Positions 11,469-25,100 of a stretch of 64,000 nucleotides of DNA are shown here, one piece after another; the first letter of the stretch is position 1, and each line of letters opens with the position of its first letter. The translations under genes and the position numbers were made by a program. Source of the stretch: Colius striatus (lineage: Eukaryota; Chordata; Aves; Coliiformes; Coliidae); assembly GCF_028858725.1 (NCBI RefSeq), contig NC_084760.1, positions 78,622,367 to 78,686,366 of the forward strand, written 5' to 3'. Below the pieces are notes generated by a model, which was not told where the DNA came from, ran no database searches, and worked only from the letters and a program-made list of their open reading frames with translations.

Positions 11469-13027
11469 GTGAGTGCTGCCCGCGCCGGCAGAGCGCTGCC
11501 CGCGGAGCCCGCGTGGGGGTCGGAGCGGGGCGCGCGCCGGCAGCTCCCGCGGGTCCCTGGCGGGGGAAGGAGGGGGTGGGCAGCGGCCCACCGGCGGCTT
11601 GCGTGGCCTCTGGCACCGGGAGCGAGGGGCTGCGGGACCCTCGGGGCGGGCAGCGCGACGGCCAGCCGAGGAGCGGCCCGCGGGGTCGGCCAGCGCCGGG
11701 CGGAGGGGTGCTGCGCGGCCGCGGAGCGCGGCGCACGGCGGCCCTGGCGGACCGTGTCGCGGGACGGATTCCGGAGGGCCCGGGTTCCGCCTCACGGGTG
11801 GCTAACGCGGCGGGGCTTGCTGTAGCGCATCTCTTTTCCTGCCGCAAGAGACCCTTGGTAGGGTCGCGAGGGTGGAAAGCTGGAGAGGAAGCGAGCAGTG
11901 GTGGAGTAACAGAGTGCTACGCTAGTAAGAAAATGCTACAGGAAAAAAAAATTGCTCGTAGTCTGTTAGAGATAAGCAAGCGGGGGGGGGGGGGGGAAAC
12001 CCTCTCAAACCAACAACCTTAAATTGGTACAAGAGCAGATAAACGTGAGTTGGCTGTAAATGAACTTCTGAGGGAAGGGAAAAGACTTCTTAGCCATGCC
12101 GAACTGAAACTGGGAGATGACTTAGTGGTCACACTCGTGGATACTAATAAAGGAACTGATCTTAAGCTGCCGTTTATGTGTTTGGGGAAGTAAACGTGAT
12201 AACGGAGAGTTCAATTCAGTGGGCTGGGGCAGCTCCTCTAGCCCAGCATTCCTTTGTAGGAATAGGCGTTTATTGCTTTTTATCAATAGCAAGGAGGTTT
12301 AGATAGTACTCCAAGTATCTGTAACTTTTGATTTTCATCTACTCTCCTGTTCCTTTGTTCTTGTCCTCTGCAGGCCTTAAGTGTTAGTCCTTTCTCTGGG
12401 TCTGGGCAAAATTTATCAGCCACGTTCAGAAGCTTGGTAACCTGCCAGTGAGTCCTGGTGAAAAACACAAACACCCCCAAACCCGAGCATATGTATTTAA
12501 TGAAGTTCTGCTACAGGACATGTAGGAAAGCTCCTCTATTACTTAGCATTTGCAGAGGTGAAGTCAGAGGTGTTCCAGGTCTCCTGTGAGAAACTGTTTC
12601 CCCCTTTCATGTAGAAATAGTAGATTGATCTTACTTAATCTTTTTGTGTGTGTGTTTGGATGAAATGAGTCTTTCAGTAGTAGTAACCAACTGTAGTACA
12701 TTGATCTAAGTGTGGATGTCTTGGTTGTCTTCATCTACTAGTGTTTAACGCTAAGTAGGTTGTTGAAATGATTTGAAATTCAAGTCATCAGCAACAGGAC
12801 TGCTTCTGCTTAGATTTCATGTTTGTTTGGTTAGGATAGCTATTAAAAAAAAAAGATAGGTTCAAAAGAAGCCAATGCCTTTACCTAAAGCACACTCAGG
12901 TTGAAAAACAAAATACTGAATAGTCCATAACGCAGTCTCTACCTGCACACTGCTGCACCTTACCCCTCAGCATGCAGGAGAAAGTTAATTTGCTTTATGT
13001 TTACTGAGTGCAATCATTTTCTTTCAG
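11469..13027 (+). other. CMTR1 first intron (predicted)
   Basis: The stretch runs from the predicted donor to the acceptor CTTTCAG. It contains the rest of the CpG island and a run of 15 G at 11982-11996; the remainder is AT-rich unique sequence with no further exon seen. Confidence 0.5.
11982..11996 (+). repeat. Homopolymer run of 15 G
   Basis: Fifteen consecutive G follow an AAGC context near the 5' end of CMTR1. Long G runs can form quadruplex structures and are also prone to length errors in sequencing. Confidence 0.9.
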
Positions 13028-13032
13028 CAAAA

Positions 13033-13162
13033 ATGAAGAGAAGGACGGAAACTGAATTTAACAGCCCCCAAAAGAAGCAGAAGAGGAGGATAGAAGACTT
13101 GGGATTAACCCTCAGTTCTACTTCAGATGATGAAACTCAATTTAGTAATCACACGACGCGAG
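13033..13162 (+). CDS. CMTR1: CMTR1 start-codon exon: NLS
   Basis: Acceptor CTTTCAG ends at 13027 and the ATG at 13033 has A at -3. The exon encodes [19 protein letters not shown] and the serine-rich stretch after it. Donor GTAAGG at 13163 leaves phase 1. Confidence 0.95.
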
Positions 13163-16100
13163 GTAAGGTTGGAGATAAGGTGTATGCTGCTGCAGGGGAT
13201 CTAAACAATAACTAGGAACTGAACGCACATCTCCTAAATCCTAACTGATAGCCTAAACTTCAAGGGCATGCTCTCTGTTTAGGAGAAAAACTGTTTTATT
13301 TCTGTTTACAGCCTTGGATTGGTGTGAATTTTTTGAATAAAGCTCACGTAAACGAGTCTGGGAATTATATGAATTCAGATGTAGAAAATAGAACTTGAGG
13401 TAGATGATGAGTGTGTGGTCTAAAGTCATAAAGATTCTTGCAAGTAGCATTCATCTTTTCAGTCTCTGTGGTTATTTCATTTTTTGGAACTTTTAGTAGT
13501 GAGGGGTTGTGAGTGTTGTGCTGTAAAGAGGCATCATAGTCCCTCACTGTTTAAAAAATGATAAAAAGCACAGTAATCGGGACATTTTTGCAGATGGAAG
13601 AAACTGAGATGAATAAAAATGATAAGTTAATTGGGACTCCTCCATTGTAGCAACATATCTTTTGCTGACTCATTGTGATTTTGGGGGCATGGGGGAGTTG
13701 TGAGAGCTCCCAGGTGTTTGGTTTCTGAGAGAAGGACTGTTCCAGAGTTAAAGAAATACATTGCCTACTTTTTCCAAGTTGGAGTGTGGTTTTCTACGTG
13801 GAGCTAGGGATGTACCAAAGATGAGGCAAGTGCCCTACACAATTGGTATAGCTGTTGCAGAGTGCTTTAAATGGTACTTCAGGTTGCCTCATGCCTGCTA
13901 CTTCCAAGTCTTAGGATTTTCTCTGGTCATGTAGTGTTAGTGAGAAAGGGCCTGAACCTTCACCTGAGGCCTTCATCTTATGAAAACGGAAGGCATGTGT
14001 ATAGCAGATGAGTGGCCCACCTTGGGTTTGGGAGTAGTGGTAGTGACAGGCTATGGTGTGTGTGTGTCTGTCGAGGCTGGAGGTGAGTGAGGAGGTTAGA
14101 GCTGCAGGGTGTGAGAGCTGGGGCAGGGAGTGCTGTGTGCACTCAGGGATGAGCTAAGAACTTCAAAGCACTATTTCACTACTTTTAATTTTTATTTTCT
14201 CCTTTTGATGAGTGAGTTCATACATGGGTCAAAACAGGCTGTGAGCCTTATTGTTTAAGAAACAAGTTGATATAGTTCAAGGACATCTTTTTGGATAGAG
14301 TTAGGATTTAGTAGTCTGTTTCACTTGTTGTGGTTTCCCATGAATGAAAGAAGGTTGAGGGAGAGGTGTGATTTTGAGATCTGATCTCATAATAAATGTT
14401 AAAAGCAAGAAGAGTTGTGAAGGGATTTCCTTGAGGTTTATATAGTGGGTATTGTGTTTGAGGGACATCATGAGGCTCTGGAAAATAAGACACAGCTCAA
14501 AAGCAGGCAGCAAAATTAATTGAAGCTGTATATCAGGGAAGAAGAAAGCAGTAACTGACTCTAAAACAGAAGTCCTTTGTGATCCTGTTCATATCTATGA
14601 ACTCTGTTGGGGGGAAATAGAAATGTAGCTTGTGCGACCAACATTTGAAGATTGAGATGGGTGTATAATATTGGAAACACAAGTTAAATCATAGCCTTCC
14701 ATGTCTCAAACTGGAAGCCTCAGAGGTTGATACTGTAAAACTCTAGCATAGCAGTTATCTGGGGACACAAGTCCTGAATCTTGAAAGCTGATAGTTCAGC
14801 AGCAAGGATTGAGCACATGTTGAAGGGTTGTAACTGCAGTTGTACGTTTTACTGTGGTGCCTTTCATTTTCACTTCACTTTCTTTTAATGGGCTTTCTTT
14901 ACTAATTCTCAAGTTCTCTCCTGATACTTCACTAATACTTAGTTTTCTGTGATAGGAAAATACAGATTTGTGAGTTGGGAGAGAGATAATCTGTGTTTAG
15001 TGGAGTTAAACTGAAGTTTAATAAGGGGACTGAGGGATTCAACTCTCTCTTCTTTCTACAGTGTTGACCATTGGTAGATGCCTGTGTACTTAGTGTGGAT
15101 TTTTGGTTAAGTTAGTGATACCTATAGTCAGGTAGGAAATTGAAGAACATCCAGTATGTTTTATCAAGGTGTCAGTAATGGTCATTATTCCTGAGATGCA
15201 TCTCTGGGGACTTTCTCAGCTCCTCGTTGCAAAAGTCAGGCACACCACAGTGTACTGTCATGGTCGTGCTGGGGTTTGCTCTGCTACTGTAACGGGGCCT
15301 TGTTCTGGGGCCTGGAATTGATTGACTCAGAGGGATTGTGTTGGTCCCTGGGACAAAGGGGCAGATAATCAGGTTAGTCCCAGGAGGTATTTTGTACTTC
15401 ACCTACATACTTTCTGCAGCATTCTGAGATGTCTTTCTTCCAACTTCTACTCATACTCACTTTTCTCACTTCTTTTTATTTTTTTCAGAGTCTTCTAGTA
15501 GCAGCAGTGGGTCTGACAGTGAGAGTGATGAAAAAAGACCAGTCTTCAGCAATGAGTTCAAACAAGACTCTCTTGTGGAGGGTACTTCATCTCGCTACTC
15601 AATGTATAACAGTGTCTCCCAAAAGCTCATGGTAGGTCAAAGTAGTTTTGCACCAAGGAGGGAAAAGTGAAAAGAGCAGTCTGTTTTGAGAGATTTTGAA
15701 TCTGATCCTCCTTGTAAGCAGGCTTCTCTGCTTCTTTGAGCCAGGTACTGAGCGATTGGAGGAGGCAGGAGAGCTTGGTTGAAGTGGATCTATTAAAACA
15801 GAAGTTTGATTCATATTTAAAGCCTGGGAGCAGGGAAACGAACGTGGAGGGAAGGATCTCTGGGTCAGGCAACTTACTGAGCTTGAAAAAAAGAAAGTGA
15901 GAATTTACTGTGTGTTATTTTGCAATGCTTGAATTAATGCCTTGTAAGAAAGGCCTTAACATGTTATGTGGTTGACATTGATTTGTTTGGTCTTGGAGGC
16001 TGGCTGACATACTCTTGTAGAATTATTACCTTAATTATTAAGCTGGGGTTTGGTTTCCTTTCTTTCAAGTAGTGCCACTCTGCTTTATGTAGAGCCATAA

Positions 16101-19100
16101 ATTTCTTGGAAAGGCAGGGAGTTGTGAGCAATAGCAACTGTGACAACTAAACTTTGAAGGTGTTTGCCAGACCTTTCATTGCACAGTGTTGGTGTGGAGA
16201 GGAAGGTACTTTCTGGAAGTTCTAAGAAAATGGTTGGCTGTCTTAGTCTCGTAGTAGTCCCAAGTTCGACAACTTGCTCCTGAGTTTAGAGGTAACAGTA
16301 GAACGTAGAGAGGACTCTCAGTGAGTGCTGTTACACTTCTTTCCTGATGCAAACTTTCTGTGCTGGTGGGCCAGCTTGTGCCTGCCTTTGCCACATTAGA
16401 AATTCAATCTTCTGCTAGAAGCTGGGAAGTGCTAGCTGCGGTTAGGTGTGGGAACAGGGAGATGCTCCCTCTCCAGGAGGTGGAACACTGCTGACCAGCA
16501 GGATCATACCTCTGCATGAAAAAAGAACCTTCAGTTCTTGCTGAATTCAAAACTCAATGGGATCCAGAGGTTGTGAGTTGCTGATTATGCATCTCTGTAG
16601 CTGAATCCTGTTGCTGATCATTGAGAATTTGCCCACGTGCATTTTTGGCGCTGGGCTGCAGCTTACTGATTCCAGCACAAGACCATCTTCCACTTGGAGA
16701 GCTCTCTCCTGAGCCAGTTAGGATGTGTGCTTTCAGTTGCCACTGAATACAGGAGCTTTTACTACTGAATTCACAGAATCACAGAATTTGAGAAGCTTTT
16801 GTTTGTAAGGCCTCATAAATTTGAATATAAAGATTGATGTGATGTCCAGTCATGTTGAGTGATTTTTTTTTTAGTGTTAGGTAAGTAAAGGAAAATAGTC
16901 CTCAATAAGTAGATGTTCCAAATTCTCTCCTGTAAAACAGGCTTGGTGGCTGTCACATTTGGTGTACATATTTCAAGGTCTGGTTCAGAGCCAGGTAGCA
17001 AAAACAATGAAAAAACACTCTGTACCTTTGTGTAAAACCGATCAGATGTTCTTATGTTGTTTCTCACACAGATTGGTAATAAACAATGTTTTTGTTGGTT
17101 CTCCTGTGAAGGAGTATATAGAAAAGCTATCAGTTAATGAATATATTTCTTTTAACCTAAGAGATGAGAATGTGTTTCAGGACCAATTTGTCCTGCATTC
17201 CTCCTCTGAATTTTAGGTGAAGTTTTAACTGATGCTTGAGATGTATGTGGGTGCGTGTTCACAACAAAGAATATCATCACAACATGATTTTTTTTTCTTG
17301 TGCCAGTATCTTTTGTTTTATGAACCTTCTGTGCTTACTGAGCACTATTATGAATGGCTCCAGGCTCTTCACTGCTTCTCCCTCTGAGCAGGCTGTTCCT
17401 GCATTACCAAACCTTTTGTGATTTGCTTCTGTTTCAAAGATCATTCTTCAGATCTAATGTTTTTTGTGTCCTTCCTCAGCGAAGTAAACTCACTGTTAAG
17501 GCCCAAAAGCCCCAACTGGGATTAAAAATGCTTGATGCCTTCAAGTTGCTTCAGGGTGGTGTGCCATTTTCCCTGTTAACCTTTGACCTCAGTAGTAGCA
17601 CATAAACTCGAGCCCACTTGCTTCACTCAGTGTGCTCCCTTTGCTTTCTTTATAGGCCAAGATGGGCTTCCGGGAAGGAGAAGGTCTGGGAAAATACGGC
17701 CAAGGCAGGAAGGATATTGTAGAGGCCTCCAATCAGAAGGGACGGAGAGGCTTTGGGCTGACCCTCAAAGGATTTGATGGGGAGCTCAATATTGATTGGC
17801 AGGATGAGCCAGAGGTAAGTACTTCCATTGTTGAATCCCTGTTGTGTGGCTGTGTTCAGAATTTCCCCTCTGGGAATGCTTTTTAAGTGTTGTTTGATGG
17901 TTACCATTAAGGCTATTTGCTGGGTAGACCCAGACCTTGCTTTGTCCCAGAACCATGTGGCAGAAGTGGTTTTCTGTCACAGGTATTCAGGCTCTCACAC
18001 AAAATTGGTTTCAGATGGATTGTTGCTGTGGCCTGTAGTATTTGTTTCTGAGTTTGCAGTAGTGAATGTGATTGAAATTTGTTATCAAACTCTTTTGGGT
18101 TTACCATTTTTATTTTACATGTAATTTTTCCTGCCTGTATAGGTGATTTTAAAAACACCCCCAAAATTCTATGTGCCTTTAATAGTCCCAGGTAAAATGC
18201 TCAGATTTTCTATTGCTGGGTCTTGTCAAGCTCTTCAACAGGGAATAAAAATGTGGAATAGGAATAGGTATTGCTGTGAAAGTAAAGCCCAAGTTTGATA
18301 TGATTTGGTGCAAAATAAGTGCTGTATGTTTGTATTAAAAAAAAAAACCCAACCAACCAAACTGCAGCACCGAATCCTAGAGATCTGACACTGTAGAGTT
18401 AGCCAGAGGGTTACTACTTAGCCTAAGCCAGAAGGTTACAGCCAGAAGCTGTGGGGTAAGCTGACACTGTTAGTCAAGGGCAGCAGTGCTTGCCAAGTTG
18501 TGGATGGTACTTTGCTCTCCATTCTTTGTTTTCAGCAATTGAAAATAGTATCAGATGGTATTCCTTAAGAGGCAGGAGTTGGAGACCTGCTGTGTATGCT
18601 TACTGGTTGAGGTCTCATTTTCCAGTGTGTTTCTACAGCTCACAGCAGTTAAGTGTTATGTACGATTAACCTTTGTGGATGATATTACTGTAACAAATAC
18701 AAGAAGGTCAGTAGATGGTAGCAGCCTCCCTTTGTGGATGAGTGGCATCATTTTGATCTTAACTGCTAAAACAGTTCCTTCCCAAGATTATAAGAGTTGT
18801 TCAAGGTGTGAATGAAGTTGTGGAATGAGGGAGCTTTTCAGAAGGAACTGGGGATGGAATGTGCAAAGCACCATCAGGAAGTGTGGGTGTTTTGACAACT
18901 TTCTCTTTCACAGCGTCTTTAAAATGAGACTACTAGGCTTTTGCTCAGTCTTGATTTTTTATCAAGCTTTAATGAGAGGAAAGAGGTGTGGGGGTTTTTG
19001 TGGTGGAGGGTTTTTGAGGTGTGTTTTGGGAATTTTTTTATTCTTTAAAAAAAAAATGCATCCAGGCAAATCTAAACTATTTCAAACTGGGAGACAAAAA

Positions 19101-22100
19101 CTATGGTTGCCCCTCAAGTTATGGTATAACCTTAACATTAGAACTGGGAGGTAAGCTGTTGAGAAGGAATGAGTAGTTGTATTTTGCTAACAAAATGGTT
19201 TTGGCTCTTCTTGTGTCTTGTCTTTTCAGCCCAGTGCCTACGAGGAGGTGGACTGGTGCCTTGAGTGTACCACAGAAATCCCTGACACCCAGGAGCTGAA
19301 GGAGTGGATGACTGTGGGGAAGGTAATTTTTCAGATTTTGGTACTTACCAGCCTAAGATGACACAGGACTACTTGGCCTGAAACAATTGCCTTATCAAAG
19401 AGTTGGAGAATAACCTAAACTGGAGGGAACCTCTGGGGATTGCTAGTGCAGCTTCCTGCCTAAAGGAAGTTGCTGAAGGCCTTGTTTAGTTGAGTTTTGA
19501 GTATCTCCAAGGATGGAAATTTCACAGCCTGTTTGTACCTCTGTTGCAACGTTTGACAACTCAGTTGCCAAAAGAAAAATTCAGTATGGCTAACTGGCAT
19601 ATTTTTGTTTCGTAGCAAATGCCCATTGTTTCTTGTCCCATTGCTGTCCATCTCTAAGAGTCTCAATCAGTCTTTCCTATTTCCTGACGTTAGATACTTG
19701 TAGGCAGCAGTGAGATCTCCTTGTACATCAGGTGCTTCTGCACCTTTGTCATCTTGGTAGCCCTTTTTCTGGGCTTGCTCCAGTATGTCCGTCTTGTACC
19801 GGGGAGTGCTAAACTGGATGCTGCATTCCACATGTGGTCTCAAGATGCCTAACAGGGGAATCATTCCTTAGATTATTGCTAATAACAGCCTAGTATGTGG
19901 TTGGCAGTCTTCATCCATTACTGGTACCTGTTGCAGTCTGAAATGACTGATAACACATTTGCTGATTGTTATCTGTGTTCTTGTCCTGTTTGCAGAGGAA
20001 GATGGTGATTGAAGATGAAACAGAGTTCTGTAACGAGGAGCTTTTACGTAATGTCCTGCAATGCAAGGTGAGTCCCTTTCTTTAGAGAGGAACTGAAGGT
20101 TTTGGGAAGCATGTGAAATAAGTAATTAAAGGGGATTGAGTAGTTTAGTTTGGTGATCAGCAGGAGCTCAGAATGTCCTGTTTTACCTCTGCCACTGGTA
20201 TGACCTGGCATCCTGGTTGTTACTCTGTGCAGCAACCTATATTGCATCTCAGCTTTCAAAGAAATGAATGAAAGCAGTCTCCCTTTTTTAGTCCGACTGA
20301 AAGGCTGAAGACTTGAATAAGCTGAGGAAATAAACTCCTTTTCTTCCCTTGTGTGTTGCATCTTCCCTCCTACATTGTCTCATGCCCTTGTAAATTGCAG
20401 TAGAGTGTGTGTATATGTGTGAGCGAATTACTTTAGGCTGGGACTGCTTTTGAGATGAGTAACTACGTTACCAGGCTTTGGAGTTATCAGTACAGAATTT
20501 TTCACTGTCACTAAATTTACTTAAGAACTGGGCTGGCTTAGAAGAGAAATGAATATCATTGTGTGATGGATAACCACTATGTGTTGGTAAACCAAACCCT
20601 ACACAGAGTTTGCTATGTAAGGAGAGAGGAGCATGAGGAATGCCTACTACACCTACTCATGCCCACCTATCCCTCAAGCCTGTGCCAGGTCCAGCTCAAT
20701 TTTGTTCCTGTTTGTGCAGAGTGTATTTGATGAGTTGGATGGAGAAGAAATGCGTCGAGCCCGAACAAGGTCCAACCCCTATGAGATGATCCGTGGAGTT
20801 TTCTTCCTGAACAGGTTTGCAGAACTTGTGGTAGTGTAGCCCCTTTCCCATTTATGTCCACTTTCAGCCTTGGGAGACAAGGTTGAAACTTAATAGGTCC
20901 CTATTGATGTATTCACAGGGCTGCAATGAAGATGGCAAATATGGACCATGTCTTTGACTACATGTTTACAAACCCTAAGGGCTTCGATGGGGTGAGGGCC
21001 TCTATTTAACTTCCAAGTAGCTGTTCTTCCTCAGAGAATGGAGAAGGGGGACAAAGGAGAATCCTTAGGATTCTAGTGGGGAGAACATGGGTTTGAAAGA
21101 GACTTCTCTGAGTAGTACATCTGGTTTTGACTGATGGGAGCTGTTACTGGGTCAGTAGAATTCCCTCAGTTTCCTTTTGCAGACGCCTTTGTTAAAGGAG
21201 CGAGATGCAGAACTGCTCTACTTTGCTGATGTGTGTGCTGGTCCCGGTGGCTTCTCTGAGTATGTCTTGTGGAGGCGGAAGTGGCATGCGAAAGGATTTG
21301 GCATGACCTTGAAAGGACCAAATGACTTTAAACTAGAGGACTTCTATTCTGCTTCCAGTGAGCTCTTTGAACCTTATTATGGTATGTAGTACATGTGTGA
21401 GTATTAACTGATGCTTTTGCTGCAGTCCCTGTATCAGGAGCGGGGGCTGGTGTTGATACCAGCATGGAGATCTAAGAGAAGCCTGTTTATAGGGAACCAT
21501 TTTGCAAGGTAGAAGAGGGCTGTCATCTGAGAAAAGGGGTTGAGGTTGGTGAGCTCTGTATCGAATCACATCCAGTCTACCGTAGGGATGCGTATCCCAT
21601 CGTGATAGTTGATACTCGAGTGCTTTGTTTGTCAGAAAGTTGTAGAGTGCTTTAAGGTGGCTTGACAATATTTTTCCCACTTCACTGATGTTGCCCTAAA
21701 ATAACAGTGAGTGAGATAACTTACCGTAGAATCATAGAATGGTTTGGATTGGAAGGGATCTTAAAGATCTAGTCTAACCCCCCTGCCATGGGCAGGGACA
21801 CCTTCCACTAGACCAGATTGCTCGAAGCCCTGTCCAGCTTGTCACACAGAATCACAGAATACTTCCAGGGATGGGGCATCCACAGCCTCTCTGGGCAACT
21901 TGTTCCAGTACCTCACCACCCTCACAGTGAAAAACTTCCCAAGATCTGATCTTAAATCTATCTAAACAGTTACCTTCTCATCCTGCCGCTACACTCCCTG
22001 ATAGGAAGTCTTTCCCAGTCTTTCCTGTAGGCCCCTTTTAGGTATTCAGAGGCTGCTATAAGGTCTCCCTGGAGCTTTCTCTAGGCTAAACAACCTCAGC

Positions 22101-25100
22101 TCTCAGCCTGTCCTCACAGGGTAGGTTCTCCAGCCCCGTGACTTGCCCAGAGGTCTATTAGCAGACCCAGAGATAGGAACCTTACTTGCCTGACTGGCAG
22201 TATGTTTCTGTGTCAGACGTTCCTATCTCTGCTTTCATGATTGATTGTGGATTCTTCAGAAAGATAAAGAAAAGAGGTTTGGGCTAGAGGCTATATCTGA
22301 ATCACTGTGATTCAGTGACCTTCTTAGTCCAAAGAGGTTCAGGCTGACATGTTTTACATTGCTTTGAGAGACAGACTAAGCAGATGTACGCAGAAAATTG
22401 CTGCATCTCACCTTGATGGCAACTTGTTAAGCTTGCTGATGTTTGATCCCTCTATCTGCATAGCCTCTAGGAACAGGAAGGGAAATACAAGAATTGCTAG
22501 TATTTCTGCTTCTTATTAGGAAATTCGAATGTGACTTTCTTGTAGAGAAGAGAGTTTGCTTTTCCCTTGTGTTGTTTTGTTGGGTTTTTTTCCCTCCGGC
22601 ACTCTGACTTGCTGATTGCCTGCCACTTTTGACACCTGATCGTGAACTCCTAGGGAATGGTTAGCACTTCAGGATTACATCTGTTAAAGAGAAGGTTCAT
22701 GGCCAGGGCAGCAAGGCAGATAAGCATATTGCTCTAACAGTTGCAGCATTTGGATCTTCATAACTCACTGCAAGATGGTGTTCTTCTGGAGAGGAGATAC
22801 CTAGAGAAATTAATAGTGCCATGATTTTGATGCATTTTCTGTGTCTGTTTCTGTCTATTACCCTATAAAGTCTAGTGAGATGTGTACAAACTCTCTTCTA
22901 GTGATGGGAAGGAAGTAGACTGCTGTGATATTTGTGTTGTGAGGAACAGTAACAAATTCCAGTGTCACCTCACTTACTGACAGGGTGATTGATGGGTAAC
23001 TGAGCTATCAAAGCACTATCATGCATCCTGATCTCTGCTGCTTTCTAGTTCTTTGGTTCAGTTAATAGAAGCTGTAGTGGTAGAAGATTTATAGGGGTTA
23101 ATATCAAATAGAAGTTCAGGCTTCTTCAAAGTTAGAATTGGTGAGCTCCAGAATACACCTTAGATCATCTTTCTAAAACGCCAACCTGGAGGGCAATGTA
23201 CCTTTCTTTAACCATATGGGAAAACTGTATGAACATTTATACACAAACCCTATTTCCCTCTTCCTACTCCTGCTGTAAAGTTGTTTGCAAGGTTTTTTTG
23301 AAGGGTTGCTTTTTAAATTCCACGTTACGTTGTGTTTGGAAATTGTATTGTGTTTCTTTTGAATTATTTGAGTCCTTAGTAGGAGGTTGCTATTGCACAA
23401 TGTAAATAATTTTGCCTTGCCTATAAACACTTGTTACTAACAGGTGAGCTGTGCAATGAGATTGAACGTTACATTTTTAATAGATTCAGCTATGTGCCAT
23501 TCCTACTTGGATGAGAATATTGTGTTGTCTGGTAGTCAGCTCTCAGAGGAGGGCAGTGAATGATTTGTCTTTTGGTGAGGCTAATGTACAACTCATCATT
23601 TGAACACAGTTATTATGTGGCTTTGTTTGTCCCTGACCACACAATATGAGTAATTTTCCTAAACTAATGAGCACCTATGGCAGTGAACAAGGGAACGTGT
23701 TAATGCTTATTTGCCTATCAAGGCCGGTGTAATTTCTGATTATGTGTTGATTGAATACAGCAGATCACCTGCACATGCTGATATTTTGTCTGTGCTTGTA
23801 AACATGTTAGTAATTGTCTCCTCTTTTCCCTTTAGGAGAGGGAGGGATTGATGGAGATGGAGACATCACTCGCCCAGAGAACATTACTGCTTTCCGTAAT
23901 TTTGTTTTGGACAATACTGATCACAAGGGAGTGCATTTCTTAATGGCTGATGGGGTTGGTTCATTTCTTTTTCTTCCTGCACTAATGACCGAAACAGACA
24001 CCTCAGTCTTTATGGAGTAGGATATTTGACATGTGTCTGTAGTTACAATGTGAAATTCTTCCAGGTCTGCCATTAAAAGTGCTGGTGGCAGTCTTTTTTT
24101 TTATCTTAAGGAAACAAATTACCATGATTCCATGATTTACCTATACCAAAAGATTTGTGGAGATGCTGATCGTATGCTCTCTGCTTTTCAGGGTTTCTCA
24201 GTGGAGGGTCAGGAGAATCTGCAAGAAATCCTAAGCAAACAGCTCATGCTTTGCCAGTTCCTTACAGCACTGTCTGTTGTCCGGACAGGTATGTTTTATC
24301 TATTAATCTTCTTCCTCCTTTTCTAAGGTGTGGGTGACATTGCAGAAGGACACTGTACAGTTTTATTAACATGCCACAAACTCTGCTCTGTAGTGAGGCT
24401 AAGTTGCACAAAACGGAGTTGTCACAAAACTAAGAGAACTAGGGCAGAAAAGTAAGATTATCTATCTTCATTTTACTTTTAATTAAAAGCATGAAGTAAA
24501 ATATATTAGATTAAACCTCTTACAGTGTGCTGCATTATGTAGCTGTCTTGGGTCACTAGTGTGGTAACTAGGCAGTGTATCTGAGTTTTATGGCACAAGC
24601 TGGACCAACTGCATCCTGAATATTCTGTCCAGCTGGTTGGAACAGAGAGTGGGGTTTATCCAGTTCATTCTTTCCTCTAACTTGTGGCTTTTCTCCTTTA
24701 AATCTGCAATCTCTGTGACCAGAAAAAGGTGATGTCTCACATGGGCTTAGCTGCGTGTTGTTGCTGAATGATGGACGTTACAGCTTTCTCTGGTTTTGAT
24801 GGTTCCTTTCTTCCGCTAAGTGTAGTTAACATTTGGCACTGATGCAGAAGATAAATAATAACGTAATACGTGCTTTTATCTTGTGCCCTATGTTTAGAAG
24901 TACCTGAAGCAATGATCTCCTTAGCAGTAGTCTCAAATCTGATATGATGTAAGGAGCAACTTTCTTTGTCTTTTCTGCCTGGATAGGTAATAGCTCTGTA
25001 AGACTGACTGCTTTTTGCTTGGGCAAATTGTGAATCTTGTTTGACAGCAGGAGGCAACATAGACTCTTTTCTTTCTAGATGGTGAGTTATTCTGTTTTAG

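Larger units (their letters stand above)
11085..11830 (+). promoter_or_regulatory. CMTR1: CpG island, CMTR1 promoter
   Basis: This stretch is very rich in G, C and CpG, with sharp borders against AT-rich flanks. It holds GC boxes (for example GGGGCGG near 11328) and an interferon-element-like sequence at 11367-11380. Its position about 1.2-1.9 kb before the start-codon exon suits the promoter and non-coding first exon of CMTR1. The long open frames on both strands here are a product of GC content. Confidence 0.85.

Noticed and set aside
11037-12022. Several long open frames on both strands in the CMTR1 CpG island (up to about 260 codons)
   Set aside because: High GC removes stop codons by chance. 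The translations are arginine-, glycine- and proline-rich in all frames, resemble no family and have no splice logic.
16770-16800. ACAGAATCACAGAAT phrase like a CR1 3' end in CMTR1 intron 3
   Set aside because: The similarity stops after about 16 bases and the flank does not continue as CR1; at best a tiny remnant.
23814-24020. 68-codon open frame spanning CMTR1 exon 10 and beyond
   Set aside because: Only 23836-23954 is coding; the rest is intron read-through on both sides.
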